A stretch of DNA of 64,000 nt from Fluviicola sp. (lineage in GTDB: Bacteria > Bacteroidota > Bacteroidia > Flavobacteriales_D > Crocinitomicaceae). Positions 26,901 to 36,104 of the stretch are shown in pieces (within the stretch, counting starts at the first letter, position 1; every line of letters begins with the position of its first letter). Under the pieces are notes generated by a model. The model worked only from the letters and a program-made list of their open reading frames with translations. It did not search any database and was not told where the DNA came from. The translations under genes were made by a program, and so were the position numbers. The DNA lies in the NCBI GenBank assembly GCA_017983675.1, contig JAGOAZ010000003.1, positions 160,719 to 224,718 of the forward strand, written 5' to 3'.

Positions 26901-28231
26901 CAATTAAAACAATTGTTGTTGGACGTTCTGCTGAATTGAAAATTACAGATCCTAAAACAGGTGTTACGTTGATGACTTCAAACGTACCTTACGGTGCTGA
27001 GATGATTATTGATGAAACAACGAAAACAATTAAAAAAGGTGACATCATTTGTAAATGGGACCCGTATAATGCGGTAATCATTTCTGAGGTTTCTGGTAAA
27101 GTTGTTTTTGAAAATATTATTGACGGTGTAACATACCGTGAAGAAGTCGATGAGCAAACAGGATTTACTGAAAAAGTAATCATCGAATCAAGAGACAAAA
27201 AGAAAAACCCTGCAATTCACATCATTGATGCGAAAACAAAAGAGGTATTACGCGAGTACAACATCCCAGTTGATTCACACATTTCAGTAGGAGAAGGTGA
27301 TAAAGTGGAAGAAGGTGTTATCTTAGTTAAAATACCACGTGTTGCAGGTAAAACTGGGGATATCACAGGAGGTTTACCTCGTGTAACGGAATTATTCGAA
27401 GCACGTAATCCTTCAAACCCTGCAGTTGTTTCTGAAATCGATGGTATCGTAGAATTCGGTAAAATCAAACGTGGAAATCGTGAGATTCAAGTAACTTCTA
27501 AAACAGGTGATGTTCGCAAATATTTAGTACCACTTTCGAAACACATTTTGGTACAAGAAAACGATTTCGTTCGTGCTGGTCAACCATTATCTGATGGGGC
27601 AACTACGCCAAACGATATCCTAAATATCCAAGGACCGACGAAAGTTCAAGAGTACATCGTAAATGAAATTCAAGAGGTTTACCGTTTACAAGGGGTAAAA
27701 ATTAATGACAAACACTTCGAGGTAATCGTTCGTCAAATGATGTTGAAAGTGGAGATTATTGATGCTGGAGATACGCGTTTCTTAGAAGGACAATCTGTAC
27801 ACAAAGCAGATTTCATGGAAGAAAACGATGCGATATACGGTATGAAAGTAGTAGTAGATGCTGGAGACTCAACAGAAATCAAAGCTGGTCAAATTTTATC
27901 TGCGCGTAAATTACGTGATGAAAATTCACAATTGAAACGTGCTGACAAGAAATTGATCGAATCGCGTGATGCTGTTCCTGCAACATCAACTCCATTATTA
28001 CAAGGAATTACACGTGCTTCATTGCAAACACAATCGTTTATTTCTGCTGCTTCCTTCCAGGAAACAACGAAAGTATTAAACGAAGCTGCAATCTCAGGAA
28101 AAGAAGATCACTTATTAGGTTTGAAAGAAAACGTAATTGTAGGTCACTTAATTCCTGCAGGTACAGGTGTTCGTAAATTCCAAGAAGTAATTGTTGCGAA
28201 TAAAGAAGAATTAGAAGCGATTTCTGAATAA
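23945..28231 (+). CDS. rpoC: DNA-directed RNA polymerase subunit beta'
   Basis: The 1428-aa beta' subunit carries the catalytic Mg motif [15 protein letters not shown], the N-terminal zinc site [20 protein letters not shown] and the second zinc site with [15 protein letters not shown]. The bridge-helix/trigger-loop region includes [19 protein letters not shown]. It follows rpoB after a 53-nt spacer containing a small CTGAC-TTG-GTCAG hairpin and ends before a strong terminator. Confidence 0.98.
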   Translation: MAYRKETPKKQSSFNKITISLASPEVILEQSSGEVLKPETINYRTYKPERDGLFCERIFGPVKDYECHCGKYKRIRYKGIVCDRCGVEVTEKKVRRERMGHISLVVPVAHIWYFRSLPNKIGYLLGLPTKKLDQIIYYERYVVIQTGIATHLDGSSLTEKEFLTEEEYLDILDTLPRENQYLEDTDPNKFIAKMGAEALYDLLRKMNLEEMSYALRHQANTETSVQRKHEALKRLQVVEAMRESQTRIDNRPEWMIVKVVPVIPPELRPLVPLDGGRFATSDLNDLYRRVIIRNNRLKRLIEIKAPEVILRNEKRMLQESVDSLFDNSRKASAVKTESNRPLKSLSDSLKGKQGRFRQNLLGKRVDYSARSVIVVGPDLKLHECGLPKDMAAELYKPFIIRKMIERGIVKTVKSAKKIVDRKEPVVWDILENVLKGHPVLLNRAPTLHRLGIQAFQPKLIEGKAIRLHPLVTTAFNADFDGDQMAVHLPLGNAAILEAQLLMLASHNILNPANGAPIAVPSQDMVLGLYYITKSRTSTPEHTVKGENGIFYSPEEVIIANNEGKLDLHAPIKVKSYDLNFDGVPELRMIDTTCGRVLFNEVVPREVGFINDVLTKKALRDIIGHVLKTCGTAKTAKFLDDIKELGYTMAFKGGLSFNLDHIIIPKEKEILVAKAETEVKEVMANYNMGLITNNERYNQIIDIWTHTNSRLTNTLMDQLKNDNQGFNSIYMMFDSGARGSKEQIRQLSGMRGLMAKPQKSGASAQEIIENPILSNFKEGLSILEYFISTHGARKGLADTALKTADAGYLTRRLVDVAQDVVINVDDCGTLRGLVATSLKKNDDVVEPLNDRIVGRTSVHDIYHPETEALIVEAGELITDAVADEIDNAGIEEVEIRSVLTCEMRRGVCSKCYGRNLATHRPAQNGDAVGVVAAQSIGEPGTQLTLRTFHVGGTASNIADESDMKAKASGSLEIDELRTIQRKAADGTIKTIVVGRSAELKITDPKTGVTLMTSNVPYGAEMIIDETTKTIKKGDIICKWDPYNAVIISEVSGKVVFENIIDGVTYREEVDEQTGFTEKVIIESRDKKKNPAIHIIDAKTKEVLREYNIPVDSHISVGEGDKVEEGVILVKIPRVAGKTGDITGGLPRVTELFEARNPSNPAVVSEIDGIVEFGKIKRGNREIQVTSKTGDVRKYLVPLSKHILVQENDFVRAGQPLSDGATTPNDILNIQGPTKVQEYIVNEIQEVYRLQGVKINDKHFEVIVRQMMLKVEIIDAGDTRFLEGQSVHKADFMEENDAIYGMKVVVDAGDSTEIKAGQILSARKLRDENSQLKRADKKLIESRDAVPATSTPLLQGITRASLQTQSFISAASFQETTKVLNEAAISGKEDHLLGLKENVIVGHLIPAGTGVRKFQEVIVANKEELEAISE

Positions 28232-28252
28232 GAATTGCGACTGAATAAATTT

Positions 28253-28285
28253 AAATCCCTGCTTCATTGAGGCAGGGATTTTTTT
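28253..28285 (+). terminator. intrinsic terminator of rpoBC
   Basis: AAATCCCTGC and GCAGGGATTT form a perfect 10-bp stem around a 9-nt loop and run into T residues. The convergent transporter gene ends 4 nt beyond it and may use the hairpin from the other side. Confidence 0.9.
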
Positions 28286-28288
28286 GTG

Positions 28289-29161
28289 CTATTTTTTGTT
28301 CAGCATCCAAACAGCTCCGATGCCAAATATTCCGCCAATAATAGTGTGGATTTGTAGCGCTTCTCCTTGAATAAAGAATGCTGAAATTGCAGCTGTAAAA
28401 GGAACAATGAAAATAAAACTACTTGCCTTTTCAGCACCTATTTTTGATGTCGCGTAAAAATACATGGTCGTAGCAAAAGTTGTACTGATGATACTTCCAA
28501 ACAATAAATTCCCCCAAAAACGTGATTCTGTTGTGCCAATCAGTGTTGTAATTGCTTGGACATTCATAAATGGAATCAAACAGCCAATTGTCACGACGTA
28601 CATCCACCATGTAAATGCAAACGGATTCCCATAATTTTTTGCACGTGATGTAAACTTGCTCATGATTGCCCAGATAAAGGCACTCAATAAGAAATAGGTA
28701 TTTCCCCCTTCGGTAAAAACAGATCCGTTTGACCATATTTTCAACATGATCAAACCTGCAATGACACCCAAAACCAACCCAATTGTTTCGTTTTTTGACG
28801 GTTTTTTCAATGAAAGTAAAATCCCAATTCCATATGCTACAATCGGATTCAATGTGGTAACTAAAATCCCACCTGCTCCAGCAGTTCCTTCGCGTAATCC
28901 TTGTAGAAAAGTAAAGTTATAAACGGCCATCAGTACACCCGAAATAACCAAAGTAGGGATGCCTTTTCGTGCAATTAAAAAGGGTGTTTTAATAACAATC
29001 AGAACAATGAATAAACTAATAATTACAAGAAAATAACGCATTACTCCCAAATCTATAGGCGTTCCAAATTGCGTTAACACATGATTAGAAGGCCAACTGA
29101 TTCCCCAAATAACCATGCTTAGAAGCATTGCAATCAATAAATTATTCGATTTTTTCTCCAT
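28289..29161 (-). CDS. EamA/DMT family transporter
   Basis: The 290-aa protein has ten predicted membrane helices in two five-helix halves, typical of the drug/metabolite exporter (EamA) family. LLIAMLLSMVIWGISWPSNHVL is the first EamA helix, and a second repeat begins near residue 155. Substrates of such proteins are amino acids, nucleobases or metabolites and cannot be told from sequence. The start is taken at the ATG at 29161; an upstream TTG lies inside a promoter -7 box. It is convergent with rpoC. Confidence 0.85.
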   Translation of the reverse strand: MEKKSNNLLIAMLLSMVIWGISWPSNHVLTQFGTPIDLGVMRYFLVIISLFIVLIVIKTPFLIARKGIPTLVISGVLMAVYNFTFLQGLREGTAGAGGILVTTLNPIVAYGIGILLSLKKPSKNETIGLVLGVIAGLIMLKIWSNGSVFTEGGNTYFLLSAFIWAIMSKFTSRAKNYGNPFAFTWWMYVVTIGCLIPFMNVQAITTLIGTTESRFWGNLLFGSIISTTFATTMYFYATSKIGAEKASSFIFIVPFTAAISAFFIQGEALQIHTIIGGIFGIGAVWMLNKK

Positions 29162-29173
29162 CTCGTTTTTTGT

Positions 29174-29202
29174 CAAAAGTACTTTTTTTATTGTGTTGAC
29201 AA
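29174..29202 (-). promoter_or_regulatory. promoter of the EamA transporter
   Basis: On the minus strand a -33 TTG (29200-29202) is 18 nt from a perfect -7 TACTTTTG (29174-29181), which ends 12 nt before the ATG. Confidence 0.7.
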
Positions 29203-29257
29203 TTACATAATTTTCGTTAAATCAAGTTCCATCAAGGTACAATTAAAAAAAGAATCG

Positions 29258-29265
29258 TAAATTTG
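29258..29265 (+). promoter_or_regulatory. -7 element directly before the DUF3467 gene
   Basis: TAAATTTG is a perfect -7 match placed 3 nt before the ATG. Transcription starting 4 nt after the box would begin at the A of the start codon. No good -33 TTG is present. Confidence 0.4.
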
Positions 29266-29268
29266 ACT

Positions 29269-29577
29269 ATGGAAAATAACGAAAATCAAATCAACATTGA
29301 GTTGACGGAAGATATTGCAGGTGGTGTATACTCTAACTTAGCAATCATTACGCATTCACAAGCTGAGTTTGTAACAGATTTCGTTCAAATGATGCCGGGT
29401 ATGCCGAAAGCAAAAGTTCGGTCACGTGTTATTATGACGCCTCAAAATGCGAAGCGCTTGATGAAAGCATTAGCAGAGAATATTCAAAAATTTGAACAAC
29501 ACCACGGAGTCATTGTTGACAACGAAACGGTACCTTTTCCACCAATGAATTTTGGCGGACCCGCAACACAAGCATAA
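29269..29577 (+). CDS. DUF3467 family protein
   Basis: The 102-aa protein has the DUF3467 pattern: INIELTEDIAGGVYSNLAIITHS, EFVTDFVQMMPGMPKAKVRSRVI and TPQNAKRLMKALAENI. The family is small, cytoplasmic and uncharacterised. It is often next to rpoC in Bacteroidota, which hints at a link to transcription or translation, but this is only context. The stop is immediately followed by the ATG of the next gene, so it may be co-transcribed with the efflux genes. Confidence 0.85.
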   Translation: MENNENQINIELTEDIAGGVYSNLAIITHSQAEFVTDFVQMMPGMPKAKVRSRVIMTPQNAKRLMKALAENIQKFEQHHGVIVDNETVPFPPMNFGGPATQA

Positions 29578-29967
29578 ATGAAGAATTGGATAGTTTATAT
29601 TGCTGTTTTTGTTGTTTCAGTGTCATCTTTGGCACCGAACATGCAAGGCATGCAGTTAGTAAAACTACCAAACTTATTGTCACATGTTGAAGATCATTTT
29701 GGAACAGACTGGTCATTTTCTGAATTAAAATCTTTTGTTATTGAACATTATCAAACAACTGATTTACCTGATGAAAAAGAGCATAAAACGCTGCCTTTTA
29801 AATCTGTTTCATCAAGTTCTGTCACATTAGCAATTCAATTGCCAAGTACTGTATTTATTGATTTTTCTACGTGTTTTGACGAGAAAAATTCAATTTCTTT
29901 TTTCAATTTAACCAATCCAACTAGAGAATGTTCCAAAGCAATTTGGACACCTCCTCAACTGAGTTAG
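29578..29967 (+). CDS. small secreted protein upstream of a metal-efflux pump
   Basis: The 129-aa product has a signal peptide (MKNWIVYIAVFVVSVSSLAP) and no recognised domain. A HVEDHFGTDWSFSELKSFVIEHY segment and a KTLPFKS motif resemble small proteins found before CzcA/CusA-type genes in other Bacteroidota; I know of no function. Several His and Asp/Glu residues (HVEDHF, DEKEHK) could bind metal, but this is a guess. It starts directly at the DUF3467 stop and is separated from the pump gene by a nested hairpin. Confidence 0.6.
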   Translation: MKNWIVYIAVFVVSVSSLAPNMQGMQLVKLPNLLSHVEDHFGTDWSFSELKSFVIEHYQTTDLPDEKEHKTLPFKSVSSSSVTLAIQLPSTVFIDFSTCFDEKNSISFFNLTNPTRECSKAIWTPPQLS

Positions 29968-30013
29968 CAACTATTTTCGGAATGTCAATTCCATAGTGTT
30001 TCATTGCTAACTC
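29961..30013 (+). promoter_or_regulatory. nested inverted repeat just before the efflux-pump gene
   Basis: GAGTTAGCAA and TTGCTAACTC are exact 10-bp reverse complements enclosing a second hairpin, GGAAT-GTCA-ATTCC. The outer left arm overlaps the stop codon of the small gene, and the right arm ends 6 nt before the pump ATG and is followed by ATTTTTA. It could act as a terminator/attenuator, shield the pump start, or be a regulator site. Confidence 0.6.
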
Positions 30014-30019
30014 ATTTTT

Positions 30020-33000
30020 ATGTTAAATAAAATCATTCAATTTTCGATTGCTAATAAATTAGTAATTGGAATTTTTACAATTGGACTTATCATTTGGGGG
30101 ATTTTTTCTCTTCAACAACTTCCCATTGATGCTGTCCCAGATATTACTAACAATCAAGTTCAAATTGTTACTTCAGCCCCGTCTTCTGGTGCTGAAGATA
30201 TCGAACGTTATGTAACGTTTCCCATTGAACAAACAATGGCAACTATTCCTGAAATTGAGGAAATACGTTCCTTTTCACGTTTTGGTTTAAGTGTTGTAAC
30301 CATCGTTTTTAACGAAAATACCGATATATATTGGGCGAGAGAACAAGTTGCACAACGCCTTCAAGAAGCTAAAAATGCTATTCCAGCTGGATTAGGAGAG
30401 CCAGGAATGGCTCCAATTTCGACAGGATTAGGGGAGATTTTTCAATATATCGTCAAACCAAAAGCTGGTTTCGAATCCCAGTATACACCAACAGAATTGC
30501 GCACCATTCAAGATTGGGTTATTCGCAGACAATTGTTGGGAACACCAGGAATTGCTGATGTTTCAGGATTTGGTGGATATTTGAAACAATACGAAGTAGC
30601 TGTTCAACCGCAATTATTACGCAGTTTTGGTATCAGCATGTCGGAATTGTTTCAAGCACTTGAAACCAACAATCAAAATACGGGCGGAGCATACATTACA
30701 AAATCGTCAGCAACCTACTATATTCGAAGCGAGGGATTAACTAAAAACCTGGATGACATTCGAAATGTACTGGTGAAAAATGTTGATGGTCGTCCAATTT
30801 TGGTGAAAGATTTAGCAACGGTTAATTATGGATCCGCTATTCGATACGGCGCATTGACAAATGCAGATAAGGGTGAAGCAGTTGGAGGAATTGTGTTGAT
30901 GCTGAAAGATGCAAATGCATCTCAAGTTATCAAAGATGTAAAACAACGCATGGAACAAATAGAAAAAACATTACCTGAAGGGGTTGCCGTTGAAGTCTAT
31001 TTAGATCGAACAAAATTGGTCGATAAAGCCATTCATACTGTCGCAAAAAACTTAATTGAAGGAGCGTTAATCGTCATTTTTATTCTCGTTTTATTACTGG
31101 GTAATTTAAGAGCCGGTTTAATTGTAGCATCAGTCATTCCATTGGCCATGCTCTTTGCTGTTTCAATGATGAATGTGTTTGGTGTCTCTGGAAACTTAAT
31201 GTCACTTGGAGCAATCGATTTCGGGCTTATTGTCGATGGAGCGGTAATTATTGTAGAAGCCACACTTCACCATTTGGTTCTTAGAAAAACGAAACACATT
31301 TTATCGCAAAAAGAATTGGATCACGAAGTACAGTCTTCTGCCATGAAGATTATGAAAAGTGCAGCTTTTGGAGAAATAATCATCCTTATTGTTTACTTAC
31401 CGTTGTTAACATTGGTTGGCATTGAAGGTAAAATGTTTGCACCAATGGCTCAAACAGTGATTTTCGCCATAATCGGGGCGTTTATTTTGTCGTTGACTTA
31501 TGTTCCGATGATTTCAGCATTGGCGTTGAGTAAAAAACCACTTCCCAAAAAGACCTTGTCTGATAAATTAATGAATTGGATACAAGCGCGCTATGAACCA
31601 ACGCTAAATAAAGTTATCCGCTATCAAAAAAGCGCAATTATAGGTGTTGCAATTTTATTTGTGTTATCCATTATCATTTTTAAAAGTTTAGGTGCGGAAT
31701 TTATTCCAACGTTAGATGAAGGAGATTTTGCCGTGGAATTGCGAACTATCAAAGGAAGTAGCTTGGAACATACAGTTAAGGTATCCAATCAAGCTGCAAA
31801 AATTTTGAAAACGAATTTCCCTAATGAAGTTAAAACGTGTGTTGGGAAAATTGGTACTGCAGAGATTCCAACAGACCCAATGCCAATGGAAGCATGTGAT
31901 TTAATGGTCATTTTAGCTGATAAAGAAGAATGGACAAAGGCACATTCACGCGAAGAACTTGCCAATAAAATGCAAGCAAAGCTCGAAAATGAATTACCTG
32001 GTGTTTCGTTTGGATTTTTACAACCGATACAAATGCGTTTCAATGAACTTATGTCGGGTGCGAGACAAGATGTTGTTGTTAAAATATATGGAGAAGAACT
32101 CGATAAATTAGCACATTATGCAAATCAAGTTGGTTCATTGGCGCGAAAAATTAATGGAGCAACTGATATTTATGTTGAAGAAGTTACAGGACTTCCACAA
32201 GTATTGGTTAAATTCAATCGTAGTGCAATGGCGTATTATGGAATTACAGTCGCTGAAATTAACCGCGTTATCAACATGGGGTTTGCAGGTCAAGTTACAG
32301 GTCAAGTATTTGAAGGAGAAAAACGTTTTGATTTAGTTGTTCGTTTGGCTGGAAAAAATAGATCAACGATAAGTGATTTGCAAAACTTAACCGTTGTGGG
32401 CGCAAAAGGAATGAGTATTCCTATTCAGCAATTGGCAGCAGTAACCGTTGAGGAAGGTCCAAACCAAATTCAACGTGATGATGCAAAGCGCCGAATTATT
32501 GTTGGTTTTAACGTAAGAGGAAGGGATGTTGAAAGTATCGTAAACGAATTGAAAACGAAAATTGATCAACAAGTTCCATTCGAATCAGGATATTACCCAA
32601 CTTTTGGAGGAACCTATAAAAATTTAGAAAAAGCGAGTGCACGTTTGGGAATTGCTGTCCCGATTGCTCTTTTCTTGATCTTATTTTTATTATACGCAAC
32701 GTTTCAATCGGTGAAACAAGCATTCCTAATATTTTCGGCAATTCCGTTAGCTGCTATCGGAGGTATTTTTGCACTTTGGTTGCGCGACATGCCTTTTTCA
32801 ATTTCAGCTGGAGTTGGTTTTATTGCCTTATTTGGAGTAGCCGTTTTGAATGGTATTGTTCTTGTTGCCGAATTTAATCACCTCAAAAAAGAAAAGACTG
32901 CCAATGGTTTGCGCATCATTTTATCAGGAACGCGCGTACGTTTACGCCCTGTGTTAATGACCGCAATGGTTGCTTCCTTAGGTTTTTTACCGATGGCGAT

Positions 33001-34384
33001 TTCATCTGGAAGTGGTGCAGAAGTTCAAAAGCCATTAGCAACGGTTGTCATAGGAGGGTTAATTACGGCAACTTTTTTAACACTCTTTTTATTACCTGTT
33101 ATGTATCACTTAATTGATAGCAAGTCGTTTAAAAAACCAAAAAAACACCGCATGAATAAGCAATTAACTACTCTTTTATTTTTGTTGAGTTTGGGTTGTA
33201 TCCATCAAGGTTTTTCACAAACTTCTTGGACGTTGGATCAATGTATTCATCAAGCCAAAACAGCTAATTTAACTTTGAATTCAGCTCAGTATGCAATCGA
33301 TCAAGCAAAGCTCGACAGAAAAGCATTGGTGCCAATTCCTAAAACTGCTTTTTCCTTTTTAGTTGGTCAATACAATTCAGTGAACAAGAGCGATAATAAC
33401 ATTACAATAAGTCAGTCAATTCCTTTTCCAACAGCGTTTTCAAAAGCAACCGATGTGAGTGATAAGCACCAACAAGTATTGGAAATAGAAAAAGCGCTTG
33501 TTGTTTGGAATTTGGAACAAAGTGTCCGTTCAAATTTTGAAGAGTTAATGTATGTCAATGCGCAGTTGAATTATAATCGGCATGCAGATTCATTGTATGC
33601 TACATTAGAAAATGCTTATAACGAGAAGATAAATTTGGGAGATGCACCTTTTATTGATTTGCAATTAGTGAAAGTACAACGATTAAAACAACAACAACTG
33701 ATTGAAACATTGACAATTGAATGTTTACGTATTCAAACCGCTTTGCAAACATTATTGCATACAAGTGAGTTAATAATACCAGCTATAAAAGAGTATCAAT
33801 TAGTAGCAGTAATTCCTTCGTTGGATGTGAATGGGTTGCCACAAATCCAACAGTGGAAAGCGCAACAATCTTATATTCAAGCGCAAATTGCATTGCAAAA
33901 AGCTCAGAATCTTCCTGATTTCTCACTCGGTTATTTCAATCAAACATTGATTGGGACACAAAGTGTAAATGGTCAAGACGTTTATTTTAATGCTGGCCAT
34001 CGCTTTCAAGGTGTAACAATTGGAACATCCATACCGGTATTTAATCGTACTACAAAAGCTCAAATCAAACAACAAGAAATAGGAGTAAAAATAGCGCAAA
34101 ATCAAACAGAAGTAACAATAGAAGGTCTGACTAATTGGTACAAGGGATTGGTTACTAATTGGCAACAATCGGTTCAACAATTAAACGAATGGGAATTAAA
34201 AATCAAGCCTGTTTTATTCCAATTACACGAACGGTCGATCATTGCTTTTCAAGCAGGAGAAATTGGCGTACAGGAATTGGTTTTCAATCAACAAGAAATC
34301 AACAACCAACAATTGGAGCGATTAAAACGCATTTATAACACTAATTTATTAGGTCATCAATTGATCGGATTTACAACTAATTAA
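30020..34384 (+). CDS. heavy-metal efflux RND pump (CzcA/CusA family) fused to a TolC-like outer-membrane factor
   Basis: Residues 1-1044 are a complete HME-type RND pump (about 12 membrane helices and two large periplasmic loops) that exports metal ions with proton influx. The proton-relay motif in helix IV is DFGLIVDGAVIIVEA with D400, D406 and E413. Those positions match the D402/D408/E415 set of CzcA (Co, Zn, Cd) better than the DFG-less motif of Cu/Ag pumps. From residue 1045 a second protein follows: a signal-like segment MNKQLTTLLFLLSLGC then an outer-membrane efflux (OEP/TolC) domain. This fusion is known in Bacteroidota. Substrate assignment is by motif only. Confidence 0.9.
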   Translation: MLNKIIQFSIANKLVIGIFTIGLIIWGIFSLQQLPIDAVPDITNNQVQIVTSAPSSGAEDIERYVTFPIEQTMATIPEIEEIRSFSRFGLSVVTIVFNENTDIYWAREQVAQRLQEAKNAIPAGLGEPGMAPISTGLGEIFQYIVKPKAGFESQYTPTELRTIQDWVIRRQLLGTPGIADVSGFGGYLKQYEVAVQPQLLRSFGISMSELFQALETNNQNTGGAYITKSSATYYIRSEGLTKNLDDIRNVLVKNVDGRPILVKDLATVNYGSAIRYGALTNADKGEAVGGIVLMLKDANASQVIKDVKQRMEQIEKTLPEGVAVEVYLDRTKLVDKAIHTVAKNLIEGALIVIFILVLLLGNLRAGLIVASVIPLAMLFAVSMMNVFGVSGNLMSLGAIDFGLIVDGAVIIVEATLHHLVLRKTKHILSQKELDHEVQSSAMKIMKSAAFGEIIILIVYLPLLTLVGIEGKMFAPMAQTVIFAIIGAFILSLTYVPMISALALSKKPLPKKTLSDKLMNWIQARYEPTLNKVIRYQKSAIIGVAILFVLSIIIFKSLGAEFIPTLDEGDFAVELRTIKGSSLEHTVKVSNQAAKILKTNFPNEVKTCVGKIGTAEIPTDPMPMEACDLMVILADKEEWTKAHSREELANKMQAKLENELPGVSFGFLQPIQMRFNELMSGARQDVVVKIYGEELDKLAHYANQVGSLARKINGATDIYVEEVTGLPQVLVKFNRSAMAYYGITVAEINRVINMGFAGQVTGQVFEGEKRFDLVVRLAGKNRSTISDLQNLTVVGAKGMSIPIQQLAAVTVEEGPNQIQRDDAKRRIIVGFNVRGRDVESIVNELKTKIDQQVPFESGYYPTFGGTYKNLEKASARLGIAVPIALFLILFLLYATFQSVKQAFLIFSAIPLAAIGGIFALWLRDMPFSISAGVGFIALFGVAVLNGIVLVAEFNHLKKEKTANGLRIILSGTRVRLRPVLMTAMVASLGFLPMAISSGSGAEVQKPLATVVIGGLITATFLTLFLLPVMYHLIDSKSFKKPKKHRMNKQLTTLLFLLSLGCIHQGFSQTSWTLDQCIHQAKTANLTLNSAQYAIDQAKLDRKALVPIPKTAFSFLVGQYNSVNKSDNNITISQSIPFPTAFSKATDVSDKHQQVLEIEKALVVWNLEQSVRSNFEELMYVNAQLNYNRHADSLYATLENAYNEKINLGDAPFIDLQLVKVQRLKQQQLIETLTIECLRIQTALQTLLHTSELIIPAIKEYQLVAVIPSLDVNGLPQIQQWKAQQSYIQAQIALQKAQNLPDFSLGYFNQTLIGTQSVNGQDVYFNAGHRFQGVTIGTSIPVFNRTTKAQIKQQEIGVKIAQNQTEVTIEGLTNWYKGLVTNWQQSVQQLNEWELKIKPVLFQLHERSIIAFQAGEIGVQELVFNQQEINNQQLERLKRIYNTNLLGHQLIGFTTN

Positions 34385-34401
34385 TTCAAAAGAAAATTAA
34401 C

Positions 34402-35556
34402 ATGAAACAACTAATATTATTGAGCTATGTGATGCTATTTTTCATCAGTTGCTCGTCAAAAGCTGAAAAAACTTCTGAAGCGGTAAGCAAAAAAAAGCAA
34501 GTTACGAACGTAACATTAAACGCTTCTCAAATGAAAAATGCTGGAATCATTATGGGTGAATTAAGTGAAGAAGTAATGGGAGCAACGATTGCTGTTACCG
34601 GTTCAGTTGAAATACCACCTCAAAATAAAACAGCAATTACATTTCCTTTTGGTGGATTTGTAAAAAGTGTAGCGGTTTTAGATGGAATGACAGTCAAAAA
34701 AGGACAAGCGTTGTTATCGTTAGAAGATCCAGCATTGATTCAATTACAGCAAGATTACTTAGCTGAATTGAGCCAATTGGAATTTTACAAACAAGATTAT
34801 GACCGTCAAAAAAGTCTCGGTGAAAAGCAAGTAAACAGTGGTAAAACAGTGCAACAAGCGAAAGCAAGTTACATGCATTCGTTGGCAGTTACCAAAGGGT
34901 TAAAATTGAAATTGGAAATGGCGAGTATTTCTCCTACAAAGGTTGAAAATGGTGATTTACAACGATTAGTAACAATTCGTGCGCCTTTTGACGGAATTAT
35001 AACAAAAATGAATGCTGCAAATGGTCAGTATGCAGCTGCCCAAGACATTTTACTGGAAATCATTGATTTAAAACATTGTCATATTGAATTGTTTGTTTTT
35101 GAAAAAGACATTCCTTCTTTGGTCATTGGACAAAAAGTAACATTCCAATTAAATAATCAACCAGAAGAGAAAACAGCAACTATTTATTTAATAGGACGAG
35201 AAATTGGTGCGGATAGAATGGTAAAAGTTCACTGCCATTTAGACAACGAAGATGATAAATTATTACCAGGTACGTTTATCAACGCAACTATAGAGTTGTC
35301 GCAACAGAAACAATTAACTGTTCCGAATGATGCTGTGGTGAAATTAAACGAAAAAGATATTGTTTTCACAGCTAGGAGTAACGATAAAACAAAAAATACA
35401 TTTGATATTCACCCAATTGAAGTACTTGGAAACGCGCATGGTCGGACAGCTTTTCGTTTTGTGGATCGAGGTCAATCAACTTCAAAACAATTTGTTTTAA
35501 AAGGTGCGTATTCAATTTTATCATCACTTTTAATGGAAATGGAAGCCGAAGAATAA
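34402..35556 (+). CDS. efflux RND periplasmic adaptor (membrane fusion) lipoprotein
   Basis: A lipoprotein signal peptide ends at FFISC (C17). The body has the adaptor layout: a lipoyl/barrel-sandwich half VKSVAVLDGMTVKKGQALLSLEDP, a coiled-coil hairpin (about 120-170), the second lipoyl half IRAPFDGIITKMNAANGQYA and a beta-barrel with LLPGTFINATIEL. It joins the inner-membrane RND pump to the outer-membrane factor. It starts 17 nt after the fused pump gene. The length is 384 aa. No N-terminal Met-rich CusB-type metal site is evident. Confidence 0.9.
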   Translation: MKQLILLSYVMLFFISCSSKAEKTSEAVSKKKQVTNVTLNASQMKNAGIIMGELSEEVMGATIAVTGSVEIPPQNKTAITFPFGGFVKSVAVLDGMTVKKGQALLSLEDPALIQLQQDYLAELSQLEFYKQDYDRQKSLGEKQVNSGKTVQQAKASYMHSLAVTKGLKLKLEMASISPTKVENGDLQRLVTIRAPFDGIITKMNAANGQYAAAQDILLEIIDLKHCHIELFVFEKDIPSLVIGQKVTFQLNNQPEEKTATIYLIGREIGADRMVKVHCHLDNEDDKLLPGTFINATIELSQQKQLTVPNDAVVKLNEKDIVFTARSNDKTKNTFDIHPIEVLGNAHGRTAFRFVDRGQSTSKQFVLKGAYSILSSLLMEMEAEE

Positions 35557-35566
35557 AAAAAAAGTG

Positions 35567-35574
35567 TAAGTTTA
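35567..35574 (+). promoter_or_regulatory. possible -7 element before the lipocalin-like gene
   Basis: TAAGTTTA matches TAnnTTTG at 7 of 8 positions, 20 nt before the ATG. No -33 element is evident. Confidence 0.3.
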
Positions 35575-35594
35575 AACTCCAAAAAATGACTTAG

Positions 35595-36011
35595 ATGAAA
35601 AAATGGATGTTTGCAGCGTTTGCGCTGTTAGTTTTTACCACATTTACTGCTTGCAGCAAATATACTACTCCAAAAAAAGTATCCCGAAAAGTAGTAGGGG
35701 ATGCATGGGTTATTAAATCTTTATCATTAGCAAATGACACTTTAACAAGTGTGGATTTTGTTGGGTTTGAATTCTCTTTTGAGGAAGATAATGATTTTAA
35801 AGTGACCTATTTAACATTGCCTTTGGCAGAAGGAAAATGGAGTACAGCTTTGGATAAAGATCCAGCTATCTTGTATTTGAACTTGCCAATTGAACCAACA
35901 GTGGACTTTTTGTCTGACGATTGGAAAGTGATGCAAATTAAAAAAGATTTCATGCGTTTGGAAAGAAATGACAACGCAGAAGTAAAAGATATTATTGAGT
36001 TTACTAGGTAA
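35595..36011 (+). CDS. lipocalin-like lipoprotein
   Basis: The signal peptide MKKWMFAAFALLVFTTFTAC has a lipobox ending at C20. The remaining about 118 residues are beta-rich: VVGDAWVIKSLSL, FEFSFEEDNDFKV, LAEGKWSTALDKDPAIL and MRLERND. They resemble lipocalin-like (DUF4923/DUF5004-type) lipoproteins of Bacteroidota, which often open with a W-xxx-S strand. Family assignment is tentative and no ligand is known. It may be a separate unit from the efflux genes, given a possible promoter. Confidence 0.6.
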   Translation: MKKWMFAAFALLVFTTFTACSKYTTPKKVSRKVVGDAWVIKSLSLANDTLTSVDFVGFEFSFEEDNDFKVTYLTLPLAEGKWSTALDKDPAILYLNLPIEPTVDFLSDDWKVMQIKKDFMRLERNDNAEVKDIIEFTR

Positions 36012-36058
36012 AAATCAAGCTATTGAAAAATAACTGTTCACAACTTATCTGAAAAATG

Positions 36059-36088
36059 TTGTAGAATTGGTTTTACCTATTAATTTTG
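36059..36088 (+). promoter_or_regulatory. promoter of the coiled-coil/zapA genes
   Basis: A -33 TTG (36059-36061) and a perfect -7 TAATTTTG (36081-36088) are 19 nt apart, the same geometry as the tRNA-tuf promoter. The first ATG is 16 nt downstream. Confidence 0.7.
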
Positions 36089-36104
36089 TAAAAATGCTTA
36101 TCGG

